A stretch of DNA of 6,179 nt from NCBI GenBank assembly GCA_030837935.1, contig JAUQXU010000424.1, forward strand, positions 1 to 6,179. Direction: 5' to 3'. This DNA comes from Candidatus Brocadia sp. GTDB lineage: Bacteria > Planctomycetota > Brocadiia > Brocadiales > Brocadiaceae. The notes under the pieces were generated by a model, which saw only the letters and a program-made list of their open reading frames with translations, was not told the DNA's origin and ran no database searches. A program made the translations under genes and the position numbers. Position 1 is the first letter of the stretch; each line of letters begins with the position of its first letter. Below, piece by piece: positions 1 to 6,179 of the stretch.

Positions 1-2066
1 GGATGGAGTAAATGTAATATCTGACTCAAGACCTGTGCGAGGATAGTTTGAGCAACTTTTTTATCTTTAAGACTCTGCGGTTCGTTCAGTCGTGCCTTTA
101 CAATTTCAAGATACCAATCGCAGAAGGAGTGCCATGTAAAATCATAGATCTTCATAGCAGCATCGTTAAACTTGAATTGCTCGAGGTATAATGTGCTTGT
201 CTTAATCGTTGTGCTTAATCGACTCAGTATCCACTTGTCCTCAAATTGGTAATCCGCTGGTTCAAGATTGATCTCGCTTGGGTGTTCCTCCGTCAGATTC
301 ATCAGGACGAAGCGTGCCGCATTCCACAATTTATTGGTGAAGTTACGGCCCATTTCAAATCTGCTCTCCGAAAGTTTTATATCCTGACCTTCTGTGGTTA
401 ATACAATAATCGAAAATCGTAAGGCATCCGCACCGTATTGATCGATCATGACGAGAGGGTCAATGCCATTTCCCAGTGATTTACTCATTTTTCTGCCCTG
501 TTCATCAAGGATTGTTCCGTGGATATAGACGTTCGAGAACGGAGCATGGTGCATTATTTCGAGTCCCATCATGACCATCCGTGCTACCCAGAAATAGATG
601 ATTCCCCGATCAGTGACAAGCGTAGATGTTGGATAGTAGTATGGTAACTCCGGTGTTTCTTCAGGCCAACCCATCGTAGAGAAGGGCCAGAGGGCAGAAC
701 TAAACCATGTATCGAGCACATCCTCATCCTGTTTCAGGGTAGTACTGCTGCATTTTGAGCACTTCGTGGGTATAGTACGCGCTACGGTAATTGCGCCGCA
801 GTCCTGGCAATACCATGCGGGAATACGGTGTCCCCACCAAATTTGCCTGGAAATACACCAATCGCGCACATTTTCCAGCCAGCTCAAATATATCTTTTCC
901 CAACGTTCGGGGAAGAAACTTACTGATTTTTTTTGACTAGCCTTGATAGCTGCATGTGCAAGAGGGCGCATTTTGACAAACCACTGGTCGGAAATGTAGG
1001 GTTCAATAACGGTGTGGCACCGATAACAATGTCCTACCGAATGCTTGTGAGGAGTGACCATTTCAATAAATTTTTTTAACTTTAATTCTTCTACTAATGC
1101 ATCCCTGCATTCAAATCGGTCCATTCCTTCATAATTCCCGGCAAGTTCATTCATAACGCCATTTTCCTGCATAATAACAAGTGGAGTCAGGTTATGACGT
1201 TTACCCATTTCAAAGTCGTTTGGGTCATGGGCAGGGGTAACCTTCACGGCACCCGTTCCAAAAGATGGATCGACAAATTCATCAGCAATTACGGATAACT
1301 CTCGCCCTGCAATAGGGAGTGTGAGGATTTCTCCGATCATGTCCTTATAACGCTCATCCCTTGGGTTAACAGCTACTGCAACGTCTCCCAGCATTGTTTC
1401 TGGGCGAGTTGTAGCCACTACCAAAAAGAGATGTGGGGCATCTTTGAACGGATATTTTATATGCCAGAGGTGTCCTTCGTGCTCCTCGTGTTCTACCTCA
1501 TCATCAGCCAGTGCGGTACGGCATCGGGGGCACCAATTAATTATGTATTTATCCTTGTAAATTAATCCGCGTTCAAAAAGGCGCACAAAGGTTTCCTTTA
1601 CTGCCGCAGAAAGACCCTCATCCATGGTGAATCGTTCCCGTGCCCAATCGCAAGAGCTGCCCAATTTTTTCAATTGTTTAATGATGGTCGAACCGTATTG
1701 ATTTTTCCATTTCCAGACTTCTTCCACAAAACGTTCCCGCCCCAAATGTTCGCGTTTGATACGTTTGGTTCCCAGTTCTCTTTCGACCACATTTTGGGTG
1801 GCAATACCGGCGTGATCCGTGCCAGGCATCCAGAGGGCATTGTATCCCTGCATACGTCTCCAGCGAATTAAAATATCCTGAATAATAGTATTCAGGGCAT
1901 GCCCCATGTGAAGCGCCCCGGTAACATTGGGAGGAGGAATAACAATGGTGTACGGTTCCTTCGATGTATCTGGGATACTGTGAAAAACCCCTTTTTCCTC
2001 CCAAAAATGGTACCACTTGTCTTCAATTGCTTTGGGATTATATTGTGGTGATAGGTTTGTCTGCAT
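1..2066 (-). CDS. valS: Valyl-tRNA synthetase, C-terminal end beyond the window
   Basis: Cytoplasmic class I aminoacyl-tRNA synthetase that charges tRNA-Val with valine using ATP and hydrolyses mischarged Thr-tRNA. The minus frame is open from the ATG at 2066 to base 1, giving 688 codons. The class I signature PPPNVTGALHMGHA is at residues 44-57 (HIGH equivalent HMGH 53-56), and KMSKS is at 526-530. The editing (CP1) domain shows TTRPET at 219-224 and VTPAHD at 276-281. CPRC (179-182) and a CxxC pair (C420/C423, C436/C439) look like zinc sites. RDWCISRQIWWGHRIP (401-416) and DVLDTWFSS (449-457) are typical of ValRS. The anticodon-binding domain begins near GRNFTNKLWNAARF (573-586). Bacterial ValRS is usually about 880-950 residues, so roughly the last 200, including the C-terminal coiled-coil arm, lie outside. 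The start is 3 nt after the stop of the ChaN-PDZ gene. There is only a weak purine stretch upstream, which suggests translational coupling. No frameshift or missing key residue was seen. Confidence 0.98.
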   Translation of the reverse strand, partial: MQTNLSPQYNPKAIEDKWYHFWEEKGVFHSIPDTSKEPYTIVIPPPNVTGALHMGHALNTIIQDILIRWRRMQGYNALWMPGTDHAGIATQNVVERELGTKRIKREHLGRERFVEEVWKWKNQYGSTIIKQLKKLGSSCDWARERFTMDEGLSAAVKETFVRLFERGLIYKDKYIINWCPRCRTALADDEVEHEEHEGHLWHIKYPFKDAPHLFLVVATTRPETMLGDVAVAVNPRDERYKDMIGEILTLPIAGRELSVIADEFVDPSFGTGAVKVTPAHDPNDFEMGKRHNLTPLVIMQENGVMNELAGNYEGMDRFECRDALVEELKLKKFIEMVTPHKHSVGHCYRCHTVIEPYISDQWFVKMRPLAHAAIKASQKKSVSFFPERWEKIYLSWLENVRDWCISRQIWWGHRIPAWYCQDCGAITVARTIPTKCSKCSSTTLKQDEDVLDTWFSSALWPFSTMGWPEETPELPYYYPTSTLVTDRGIIYFWVARMVMMGLEIMHHAPFSNVYIHGTILDEQGRKMSKSLGNGIDPLVMIDQYGADALRFSIIVLTTEGQDIKLSESRFEMGRNFTNKLWNAARFVLMNLTEEHPSEINLEPADYQFEDKWILSRLSTTIKTSTLYLEQFKFNDAAMKIYDFTWHSFCDWYLEIVKARLNEPQSLKDKKVAQTILAQVLSQILHLLH

Positions 2067-2069
2067 AGT

Positions 2070-3356
2070 TTACTTCTGTTCCATTTCAAAGAGAGTAACT
2101 TCACAGGAAATTGTCTTCCCGCCTCGTTCAATATCCACAATGCAGGTATCCCCAAACTGCTTTGTTTGAAGATAATGAATCAGCTCCAGCACACTTTTCA
2201 CGATTTTCCCATCGATCGAGAGGATGATATCACTTATCATGAATCCAGCCTTTTCGGCAGGACTTTCCGGGCTTATTTCTTGTATAACCAGTCGATTGTC
2301 GCTTGTTTTTTGAAGCTGAACGCCCAAATATATCCTCTTTTCCTGCGTTGCGGGGGAGATAACCCAGAGAAAATCAGCTGGTTCTAATGGAATACTTAAT
2401 AAAAACGCGTCTTGTTCAGATGTCGGTTTACTCCCCTGGAACTCGGCTGGATAAATAGTGTAATAAGGCAAAAAGGTACGCCGAAATACCCTCTTGGGTA
2501 TGCCAAAGTCGTATATTATATGACCGTTTCCGGCAAACGTCAGAAACTTCTTGTCTTTACCCTCCCAGGATGCCAGGTAATCTGCAATCGTTTGGGCCAT
2601 GTACTCTTCCCATAAACATTGCACATCGTTATATTTTTCCAAATCGGCTGAACGGTCCATATGCTCCCGGATGGCTCTCTCCAGATATACTCGATGAAAG
2701 AAATCGGTTGTGTCAATTTCAGGCAATTGTTTTTTCTCTTCCTCAGTTAAAGCTTTTAAGCCTTTTTTACTTACCATTTTTACCAATTCCTTTGGTGCGT
2801 TTAAAGCGATTATAGGGATTTTCTTTTCACGGGCAAAATCCAGGATGTCTTTATACAAGAGATAATCGTAGCCCCACTCTTTATCCCATCGTGTCTCTTC
2901 CAGGAATTTCTGTTCGTCTATTTCCCCTGCAATCCACTGGTCTAAAAAAGGTTGATACGGCCTTGTAAACATCTCCATACCAATAGCTATTGTGTTTCCA
3001 AATTTCTCATAACAAGCCTTGAGTATCTTCAATTGAACCTGGTGTGATGCCTTATTGGCATGGGTTTCTCCAACATAAAGGACGCGGGCACAATCAAAGA
3101 AATGATTAAACTGAGAAATTTGCATCTTTTGACCTGTTGGGATATGGATAATATCATCGATGGCTACTTGTTCTGGAAAATTTTTTAGTCTGTCAGTTTC
3201 TGCAAAGGCATTCATCGGTAATACAAAGAATAAAAATAAAAAGAATAAAACAGCTTTACCACCATAATGGTTAAAGGTTTGGTCAATAGCCGTAACGCCC
3301 TTTTCCCGGTTATAGCTTGTACCATGGACGATAGAAATACGTGTTTTGTTTGCCAT
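2070..3356 (-). CDS. Secreted ChaN-like (DUF399) protein with C-terminal PDZ domain
   Basis: A 428-residue exported protein. Residues 34-46 form a hydrophobic core followed by A50-F51-A52, a likely signal peptidase I site; there is no lipobox cysteine. Residues 65-300 match the ChaN/DUF399 family, known from a haem-binding lipoprotein and related to the Tiki/TraB/EreA-like fold. Family motifs seen are GETH (96-99) with H105, GMEMF (126-130), ALNAPKEL (184-191) and AGNGH (275-279) followed by GIPKR. Residues about 342-423 form a PDZ domain, with YLGVQL as the carboxylate-binding-loop region and a SPAEKAGF...GD-type core read here as AGFMISDIILSIDGK. PDZ domains bind C-terminal peptides, so this one may recruit a periplasmic partner. 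Substrate and enzymatic activity are unknown; haem or metal binding is inferred from the family. The ATG at 3356 is the only NTG start after an in-frame upstream TAG. It lacks a Shine-Dalgarno sequence and leaves an unusually long 33-residue n-region. valS follows 3 nt downstream. Confidence 0.88.
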   Translation of the reverse strand: MANKTRISIVHGTSYNREKGVTAIDQTFNHYGGKAVLFFLFLFFVLPMNAFAETDRLKNFPEQVAIDDIIHIPTGQKMQISQFNHFFDCARVLYVGETHANKASHQVQLKILKACYEKFGNTIAIGMEMFTRPYQPFLDQWIAGEIDEQKFLEETRWDKEWGYDYLLYKDILDFAREKKIPIIALNAPKELVKMVSKKGLKALTEEEKKQLPEIDTTDFFHRVYLERAIREHMDRSADLEKYNDVQCLWEEYMAQTIADYLASWEGKDKKFLTFAGNGHIIYDFGIPKRVFRRTFLPYYTIYPAEFQGSKPTSEQDAFLLSIPLEPADFLWVISPATQEKRIYLGVQLQKTSDNRLVIQEISPESPAEKAGFMISDIILSIDGKIVKSVLELIHYLQTKQFGDTCIVDIERGGKTISCEVTLFEMEQK

Positions 3357-3395
3357 GAATAAATCAATAAAGCATGAAATCTATTAAGTTAAAAC

Positions 3396-3484
3396 CCGAA
3401 GTCAGAGTTCGGAATCTGGAATAAAAAGGATTTAAAGGAAGAGTTTTTCAGTTCTTATTCTGCCTCCTGATTTCTGAATATGAC
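3396..3484. repeat. Imperfect inverted repeat in the DUF4145 - ChaN spacer
   Basis: The left arm (3401-3424) begins GTCAGAGTTC and ends GAATAA. The right arm (3455-3484) begins TTATTC and ends GAATATGAC, so the outer GTCA/TGAC and inner GAATAA/TTATTC pair in inverted orientation. About 14 of 18 outer positions align, with one 6-7 nt insertion in the right arm. A smaller perfect hairpin, CCGAA with a 7-nt loop and TTCGG, sits at 3396-3412 and partly overlaps the left arm. On the minus strand it is followed by GTTTT. It could be a REP/MITE-like intergenic element, an mRNA structure in the long leader, or a weak terminator of the DUF4145 gene. The sequence alone does not separate these. Confidence 0.4.
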
Positions 3485-3523
3485 GGATATAATTTATAAT
3501 GCCAGGTAAAATTAATTCTAAAC

Positions 3524-3551
3524 ACTATACCATGTTTTCGTTATTAATCAA
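3524..3551 (-). promoter_or_regulatory. Candidate sigma70-type promoter for ChaN-PDZ/valS
   Basis: On the minus strand, TTGATT (3551-3546) and TATAGT (3529-3524) are separated by 16 nt, each one or two mismatches from consensus. It lies just after the stop codon of the DUF4145 gene and would start transcription near 3517, giving a leader of about 160 nt before the ChaN-PDZ ATG. The region is AT-rich, so chance matches are common. The placement at the head of a long spacer is the main argument for it. Confidence 0.4.
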
Positions 3552-3555
3552 ATCC

Positions 3556-4215
3556 TCATTTTTTTGCACTCTTTTTATCAAATTCCTTAAGTTTGAGATT
3601 CAGGATTTCCCGCTTCTTTTTAATTATTGCTGGTTGAACAAAATAAAAATTAAATAATGCTTCCAGCACATCGAGATTCCAGTCTGCCTCACCGGGCTCA
3701 ACATCTACAATCTCACCAGTCCTTTCGCTCTTCATGGGCTGAGCTGCGAAGTTGCCAATATTCCGAACATCATCAATAGATTCTGCGATGTATGGCGGCA
3801 AGGTTCCACTGTCCATCACTTCCTGGATTTCGTCCGCAAGATTGGATGGCTTTACACCTGCTTTTCCCCGCAACAGGCGTTGTAGACATCGACGGCTTAA
3901 TGCCGCGCTTGCCTTTGGACTATCAGCAAGAACTGTACAAGCCTCTCTGTATTCCCTTGCAAATTCATCAGGAACTTCTTTCGAAAGTGGTACACGACTT
4001 GGCGCTCTGGGATAAATAAGACGCTCGTCTTTGATAAACTCTAAGACGTGCCGACCTCCAATACTACCAATTTTACCACTCCCCAAGACAAGAACCACTC
4101 TTTCACATGATGGACACTTTCTGCTAATGACACCCCAATCACCACTTGCATCGTTACCAACGGGTATTACCTCGTAGAAATCGTGAAATGACTCCAGACA
4201 ATGTGGACATTTCAT
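3556..4215 (-). CDS. Zinc-ribbon plus DUF4145 domain protein
   Basis: A 219-residue soluble protein of unknown function with no signal peptide or membrane segment. Residues 1-40 hold two CPxC knuckles (C3/C6 and C34/C37), a probable zinc ribbon. Residues about 84-195 match DUF4145 in pattern: a helical stretch AALSRRCLQRLLR (104-116), then NLADEIQEVMDSG (125-137), then the signature region around DDVRNIGNFAAQP (148-160). The C-terminal tail (199-219) is strongly basic. DUF4145 occurs alone and fused to restriction-endonuclease subunits, so a nucleic-acid or defence link is possible, but nothing beside this gene supports it. The start at ATG 4215 has a GAGGA ribosome-binding site (4232-4228) with a rather long 12-nt spacer. 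There is no in-frame NTG nearer to it. The gene stands 129 nt after guaA and 199 nt before the ChaN-PDZ gene, so it may be its own unit or read through from guaA. I am sure of the ORF and fairly sure of the family, but cannot state a function. Confidence 0.85.
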   Translation of the reverse strand: MKCPHCLESFHDFYEVIPVGNDASGDWGVISRKCPSCERVVLVLGSGKIGSIGGRHVLEFIKDERLIYPRAPSRVPLSKEVPDEFAREYREACTVLADSPKASAALSRRCLQRLLRGKAGVKPSNLADEIQEVMDSGTLPPYIAESIDDVRNIGNFAAQPMKSERTGEIVDVEPGEADWNLDVLEALFNFYFVQPAIIKKKREILNLKLKEFDKKSAKK

Positions 4216-4300
4216 GATAATATGTATTCCTCGTAAAATGTTTTAAAAGATTAAACTCTCAGGGTAAAATCTCAATTAAGTATTTCGATACAAATCAAAG

Positions 4301-4322
4301 AACTTTTTATCCTCAAAAAGTT
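4301..4322 (-). other. AT-rich hairpin downstream of guaA, possible weak terminator
   Basis: Perfect 8-bp inverted repeat AACTTTTT / AAAAAGTT with a 6-nt loop, beginning 23 nt after the guaA stop codon. Read on the minus strand it is followed by CTTTGATTTG, which has several T residues but no uninterrupted run. Only one G-C pair is present in the stem, so it would be a poor intrinsic terminator. It may act as an mRNA 3'-end structure or have no role. The rest of the 4216-4344 spacer is AT-rich, and I see no gene in it. Confidence 0.3.
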
Positions 4323-4344
4323 TCAAAAACAAAAATCATAGCGC

Positions 4345-5895
4345 CTACTCCCATTCAATAGTGCTCGGCGGTTTGGTACTAATATCATAAACCACACGAT
4401 TGACACCTTTGACCTCGTTAATAATCCGGTTAGAAATGATTTCCAGAATCTCATGCGGTATGCGGCACCAGTCTGCCGTCATAAAGTCGGTTGTTTCTAC
4501 GGCTCGGATGGCGATGACGTTTTCGTAACTCCTTTCGTCTCCCATTACCCCCACGGTACTTAGTGGTAAAAGTACGGCAAAGCACTGTGCAATGGAGCGA
4601 TAAAGACTTGCCTTGCGTATTTCTTCGATAACAATCCTGTCGGCATTGCGAAGTATTTCCAGTCGGGGCTTTGTCACCTCGCCAATAATCCGGATGGCAA
4701 GCCCTGGTCCGGGGAAGGGGTGACGCCAGACTAATTCTTCTGGCAATCCAAGTTCCTCTCCCATTTTACGCACCTCGTCTTTAAATAAAAATCGCAGAGG
4801 TTCTACCAGTTCAAATCCCAACTCTGCCGGTAGCCCACCCACGTTGTGATGACTTTTAATAGTAACTGTTGGGCCTCCGTGTGCGGGGATGCTTTCAATG
4901 ACATCAGGATAAAGAGTGCCCTGTGCCAGGAATTTTGCCTGAGATATCTTCTTTGCCTCTTCCTTGAAAATCTCAATGAATTCGTGTCCAATGATCTTCC
5001 GTTTTTTTTCAGGGTCGGTTACGCCTTTTAATTTATCTAAAAAACGATCTCGCGCATCGATGGCGTGCAGATCTACCGTGAAGGTGTCTTTAAACGTTGT
5101 AATAACCTCATCAGCCTCGTAGTTCCTCAAAAGTCCGTTATCGACAAAAATACAGGACAAGTGGTTGCCAATGGCTTTATGGATAAGTGCTGCTGTCACG
5201 GCGGAATCAACGCCACCCGACAGTCCGCATACTACTCGTGCGTTTCCAACCTGCCTACGGATGTCATCTATAGATTTTTCTATATAGGAATGCATCTTCC
5301 AGTCACCGGTGCAACCACAAATTTCATAGAGAAAATTGCGGATCATCTGACTTCCCTGTGGTGTGTGGGTAACCTCAGGATGGAACTGCACACCGTAGAA
5401 TACCTTCTCTTTGTGCATTACGGCTGCAAAGGGGCAATTTCTGGTAAACGCTAGAGACTGAAATTCTGCAGGTAATTCAACCACCTGATCACCATGACTC
5501 ATCCATACGGTGACATTTTTGTCCAATGATTTGAATAACTTACTTTCGCTATTAACCGTACAGGCTGTCCTGCCATATTCACGAGCAGGCGTAGGTCTCA
5601 CCGTGGCACCAAGCATCTGACATCCCAGTTGCATCCCATAGCAGATGCCTAATATGGGTATTCCCAGGGTCGCTATTTCCTCGTCACACCGGGGGGCATT
5701 TTTTACGTATACGCTGGCAGGACCTCCGCTGAGTATAATCCCTTTTGGTTTGTTCTTTTTTATCTCTGCCGCGGTAATCTTGTGCGAGACGATCTTGCTG
5801 TAGACGTTATTTTCTCTCACCCGACGTGCAATCAGTTGGGCATATTGAGAGCCGAAGTCAAGGATCAAAATCTTTTCTTTGTTCTCTTCAATCAT
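4345..5895 (-). CDS. guaA: GMP synthase (glutamine-hydrolysing)
   Basis: Cytoplasmic two-domain enzyme of purine synthesis that converts XMP to GMP using ATP and ammonia released from glutamine. The 516-residue length is normal for bacterial GuaA. The N-terminal class I glutamine amidotransferase domain (about 8-195) has the oxyanion region LSGGPASVY (55-63), the nucleophile C85 in GICYGMQ (83-89), and H172 and E174 in FHPEV. The ATP pyrophosphatase domain follows, with the P-loop SGGVDS at 226-231. The C-terminal dimerisation and XMP-binding domain holds RHPFPGPGLA (391-400) and ends with DISTKPPSTIEWE (504-516), as is usual. All catalytic residues are present, so it should be active. The start at ATG 5895 has an AGGA ribosome-binding site 7 nt upstream (5906-5903). 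A second ATG 5 nt upstream (5900) opens only ATG-AAA-TGA, overlapping the real start. No purine riboswitch is visible in the 78-nt spacer before the gene. Confidence 0.99.
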   Translation of the reverse strand: MIEENKEKILILDFGSQYAQLIARRVRENNVYSKIVSHKITAAEIKKNKPKGIILSGGPASVYVKNAPRCDEEIATLGIPILGICYGMQLGCQMLGATVRPTPAREYGRTACTVNSESKLFKSLDKNVTVWMSHGDQVVELPAEFQSLAFTRNCPFAAVMHKEKVFYGVQFHPEVTHTPQGSQMIRNFLYEICGCTGDWKMHSYIEKSIDDIRRQVGNARVVCGLSGGVDSAVTAALIHKAIGNHLSCIFVDNGLLRNYEADEVITTFKDTFTVDLHAIDARDRFLDKLKGVTDPEKKRKIIGHEFIEIFKEEAKKISQAKFLAQGTLYPDVIESIPAHGGPTVTIKSHHNVGGLPAELGFELVEPLRFLFKDEVRKMGEELGLPEELVWRHPFPGPGLAIRIIGEVTKPRLEILRNADRIVIEEIRKASLYRSIAQCFAVLLPLSTVGVMGDERSYENVIAIRAVETTDFMTADWCRIPHEILEIISNRIINEVKGVNRVVYDISTKPPSTIEWE

Positions 5896-5902
5896 TTCAT
5901 TA

Positions 5903-5906
5903 TCCT
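5903..5906 (-). promoter_or_regulatory. Ribosome-binding site of guaA
   Basis: AGGA on the minus strand, 7 nt before the ATG at 5895. This spacing favours 5895 over the out-of-frame ATG at 5900, which would be only 2 nt from the AGGA and terminates after two codons. Confidence 0.7.
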
Positions 5907-5912
5907 GAACAT

Positions 5913-5942
5913 AGAGTAATGGCCGTAAAAATTTCCTGTCAA
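5913..5942 (-). promoter_or_regulatory. Candidate sigma70-type promoter for guaA
   Basis: On the minus strand a perfect TTGACA -35 (5942-5937) is followed after 18 nt by TACTCT (5918-5913), which keeps the three most conserved -10 positions. The predicted start near 5906 would give a leader of only about 11 nt, just including the AGGA ribosome-binding site. That is short but workable. Alternatively guaA is read from an upstream promoter together with the HicB-like gene. Confidence 0.4.
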
Positions 5943-5973
5943 TTTTTAGAAATAGTTTCGAATTCTTCCAATC

Positions 5974-6120
5974 CTATCCTTCAAAATACAATTCAACAGC
6001 TTCTTTCAAGTTATTTACTGCTTCATCTATAGTGTCTCCAAAAGAAGATACATTAACATTGAGACATTGCGAAACATAATATTTACCTTCTTTCCAAATG
6101 ACATAATCCATTTCCTTCAT
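5974..6120 (-). CDS. Short HicB-like antitoxin-family protein, possibly truncated
   Basis: A 48-residue ORF. The pattern is that of the HicB-like fold: an N-terminal strand YVIWKEGKYYVSQC (6-19), a second strand with VNVSSFGDT (22-30), and a helix TIDEAVNNLKEAVELYF (30-46). HicB antitoxins neutralise HicA mRNA interferases, but many short HicB-like proteins lack a DNA-binding domain and have no proven partner. Family members of this short type are typically about 65-75 residues, so the TAG after LYFEG seems early. In another frame the reading continues about a dozen codons (GLEEFETISKN) to a TGA at 5941-5939, compatible with a frameshift but not proof of one. AGG lies 8 nt before the ATG at 6120, a reasonable ribosome-binding site. 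No hicA-like gene is visible within the window; one could lie beyond 6179. The gene ends 78 nt before guaA, and it could share a transcript with it. Confidence 0.7.
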   Translation of the reverse strand: MKEMDYVIWKEGKYYVSQCLNVNVSSFGDTIDEAVNNLKEAVELYFEG

Positions 6121-6123
6121 ACA

Positions 6124-6177
6124 TTATACCTGCCTTTCTTTTTTGTCCTTACTTATTAATTCCTGTTGAGAGCCGAA
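6124..6177 (-). CDS. Possible C-terminal tail of an upstream gene (partial)
   Basis: One minus-strand frame is open from the window edge for 17 codons, reading FGSQQELISKDKKERQV, and then stops at TAA (6126-6124), 3 nt before the HicB-like ATG. The charged lysine-rich end and the tight spacing resemble the end of an operon neighbour. So short an open stretch can also arise by chance. It does not resemble a HicA C-terminus that I recognise, and no function can be given. Confidence 0.3.
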   Translation of the reverse strand, partial: FGSQQELISKDKKERQV

Positions 6178-6179
6178 AT

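Larger units (their letters stand above)
3357..3555. other. Intergenic spacer, 199 bases, no gene found
   Basis: AT-rich spacer between the DUF4145 stop and the ChaN-PDZ start. It contains the candidate promoter at 3524-3551 and the inverted repeat at 3396-3484. The stretch next to the ChaN-PDZ ATG (3357-3390) has no Shine-Dalgarno sequence, and it carries an in-frame TAG that limits any upstream extension. I see no ORF with recognisable protein features on either strand. Confidence 0.7.

Noticed and set aside
1..2066. Isoleucyl- or leucyl-tRNA synthetase as alternative identity
   Set aside because: The PPPNVTGALHMGHA signature, the editing-domain TTRPET and VTPAHD pattern and DVLDTWFSS with KMSKS are those of ValRS.
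1678..2155. Minus-strand ORFs of 112 and 87 codons near the valS start
   Set aside because: They are other frames of the valS 5' end and the ChaN-PDZ 3' end. The true valS frame reads through with all class I motifs.
3752..4019. Two plus-strand ORFs of 75-87 codons
   Set aside because: Antisense shadows of the DUF4145 gene, with no ribosome-binding site and no protein features.
5065..5454. 129-codon plus-strand ORF
   Set aside because: It lies wholly antisense to guaA, shows no recognisable domain, and its composition follows from the codons of the opposite strand.
5896..5973. Purine riboswitch ahead of guaA
   Set aside because: The spacer is only 78 nt and shows no three-way-junction helices or conserved purine-aptamer core.
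6123..6128. Perfect TATAAT on the minus strand just before the HicB-like ATG
   Set aside because: A start about 7 nt downstream would fall inside the coding region, and the -35 position (TAAGGA) does not fit, so it is unlikely to be the promoter of this gene.

Overview
The window is about 43% G+C by eye, and every gene I can support lies on the minus strand, so transcription runs from high to low coordinates. In that order it holds: a possible C-terminal tail of an unseen upstream gene (6177-6124); a 48-codon HicB-like small protein (6120-5974); guaA, GMP synthase (5895-4345); a zinc-ribbon plus DUF4145 protein (4215-3556); a secreted ChaN-like (DUF399) protein with a C-terminal PDZ domain (3356-2070); and valS, valyl-tRNA synthetase (from 2066, running off the window at base 1). 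No rRNA, tRNA, insertion sequence, CRISPR array or integration site was seen.

The ChaN-PDZ protein has a signal peptide with no lipobox cysteine, and guaA and valS are of ordinary bacterial type. A Gram-negative bacterium with moderately low G+C fits. The style of the short HicB-like protein and the ChaN-PDZ architecture bring Planctomycetota (anammox Brocadiales) or deltaproteobacteria-like lineages to mind. That is an impression from memory, not a demonstrated assignment.

Layout: 1-2066 is valS, lacking its C-terminal end. It starts 3 nt after the ChaN-PDZ stop codon and has no good ribosome-binding site, so the two are probably transcribed together and translationally coupled. 3357-3555 is a 199-base spacer with an imperfect inverted repeat and a candidate promoter for the ChaN-PDZ/valS pair. 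3556-4215 is the DUF4145 gene. 4216-4344 is an AT-rich spacer with one hairpin downstream of guaA. 4345-5895 is guaA, preceded by a clear AGGA ribosome-binding site and a TTGACA-type candidate promoter. 5974-6120 is the HicB-like ORF, and the last 59 bases carry only the possible tail of another gene.

Two housekeeping genes (guaA, nucleotide synthesis; valS, translation) therefore flank two accessory-type genes and follow a small toxin-antitoxin-type gene. I see no functional pathway joining them and no convincing new multi-gene system. The points most worth checking are the unusual 33-residue extension ahead of the ChaN-PDZ signal peptide, which may be a captured N-terminus of another protein; the apparently short and possibly frameshifted HicB-like gene; the inverted repeat at 3401-3484; and the lone DUF4145 zinc-ribbon protein.
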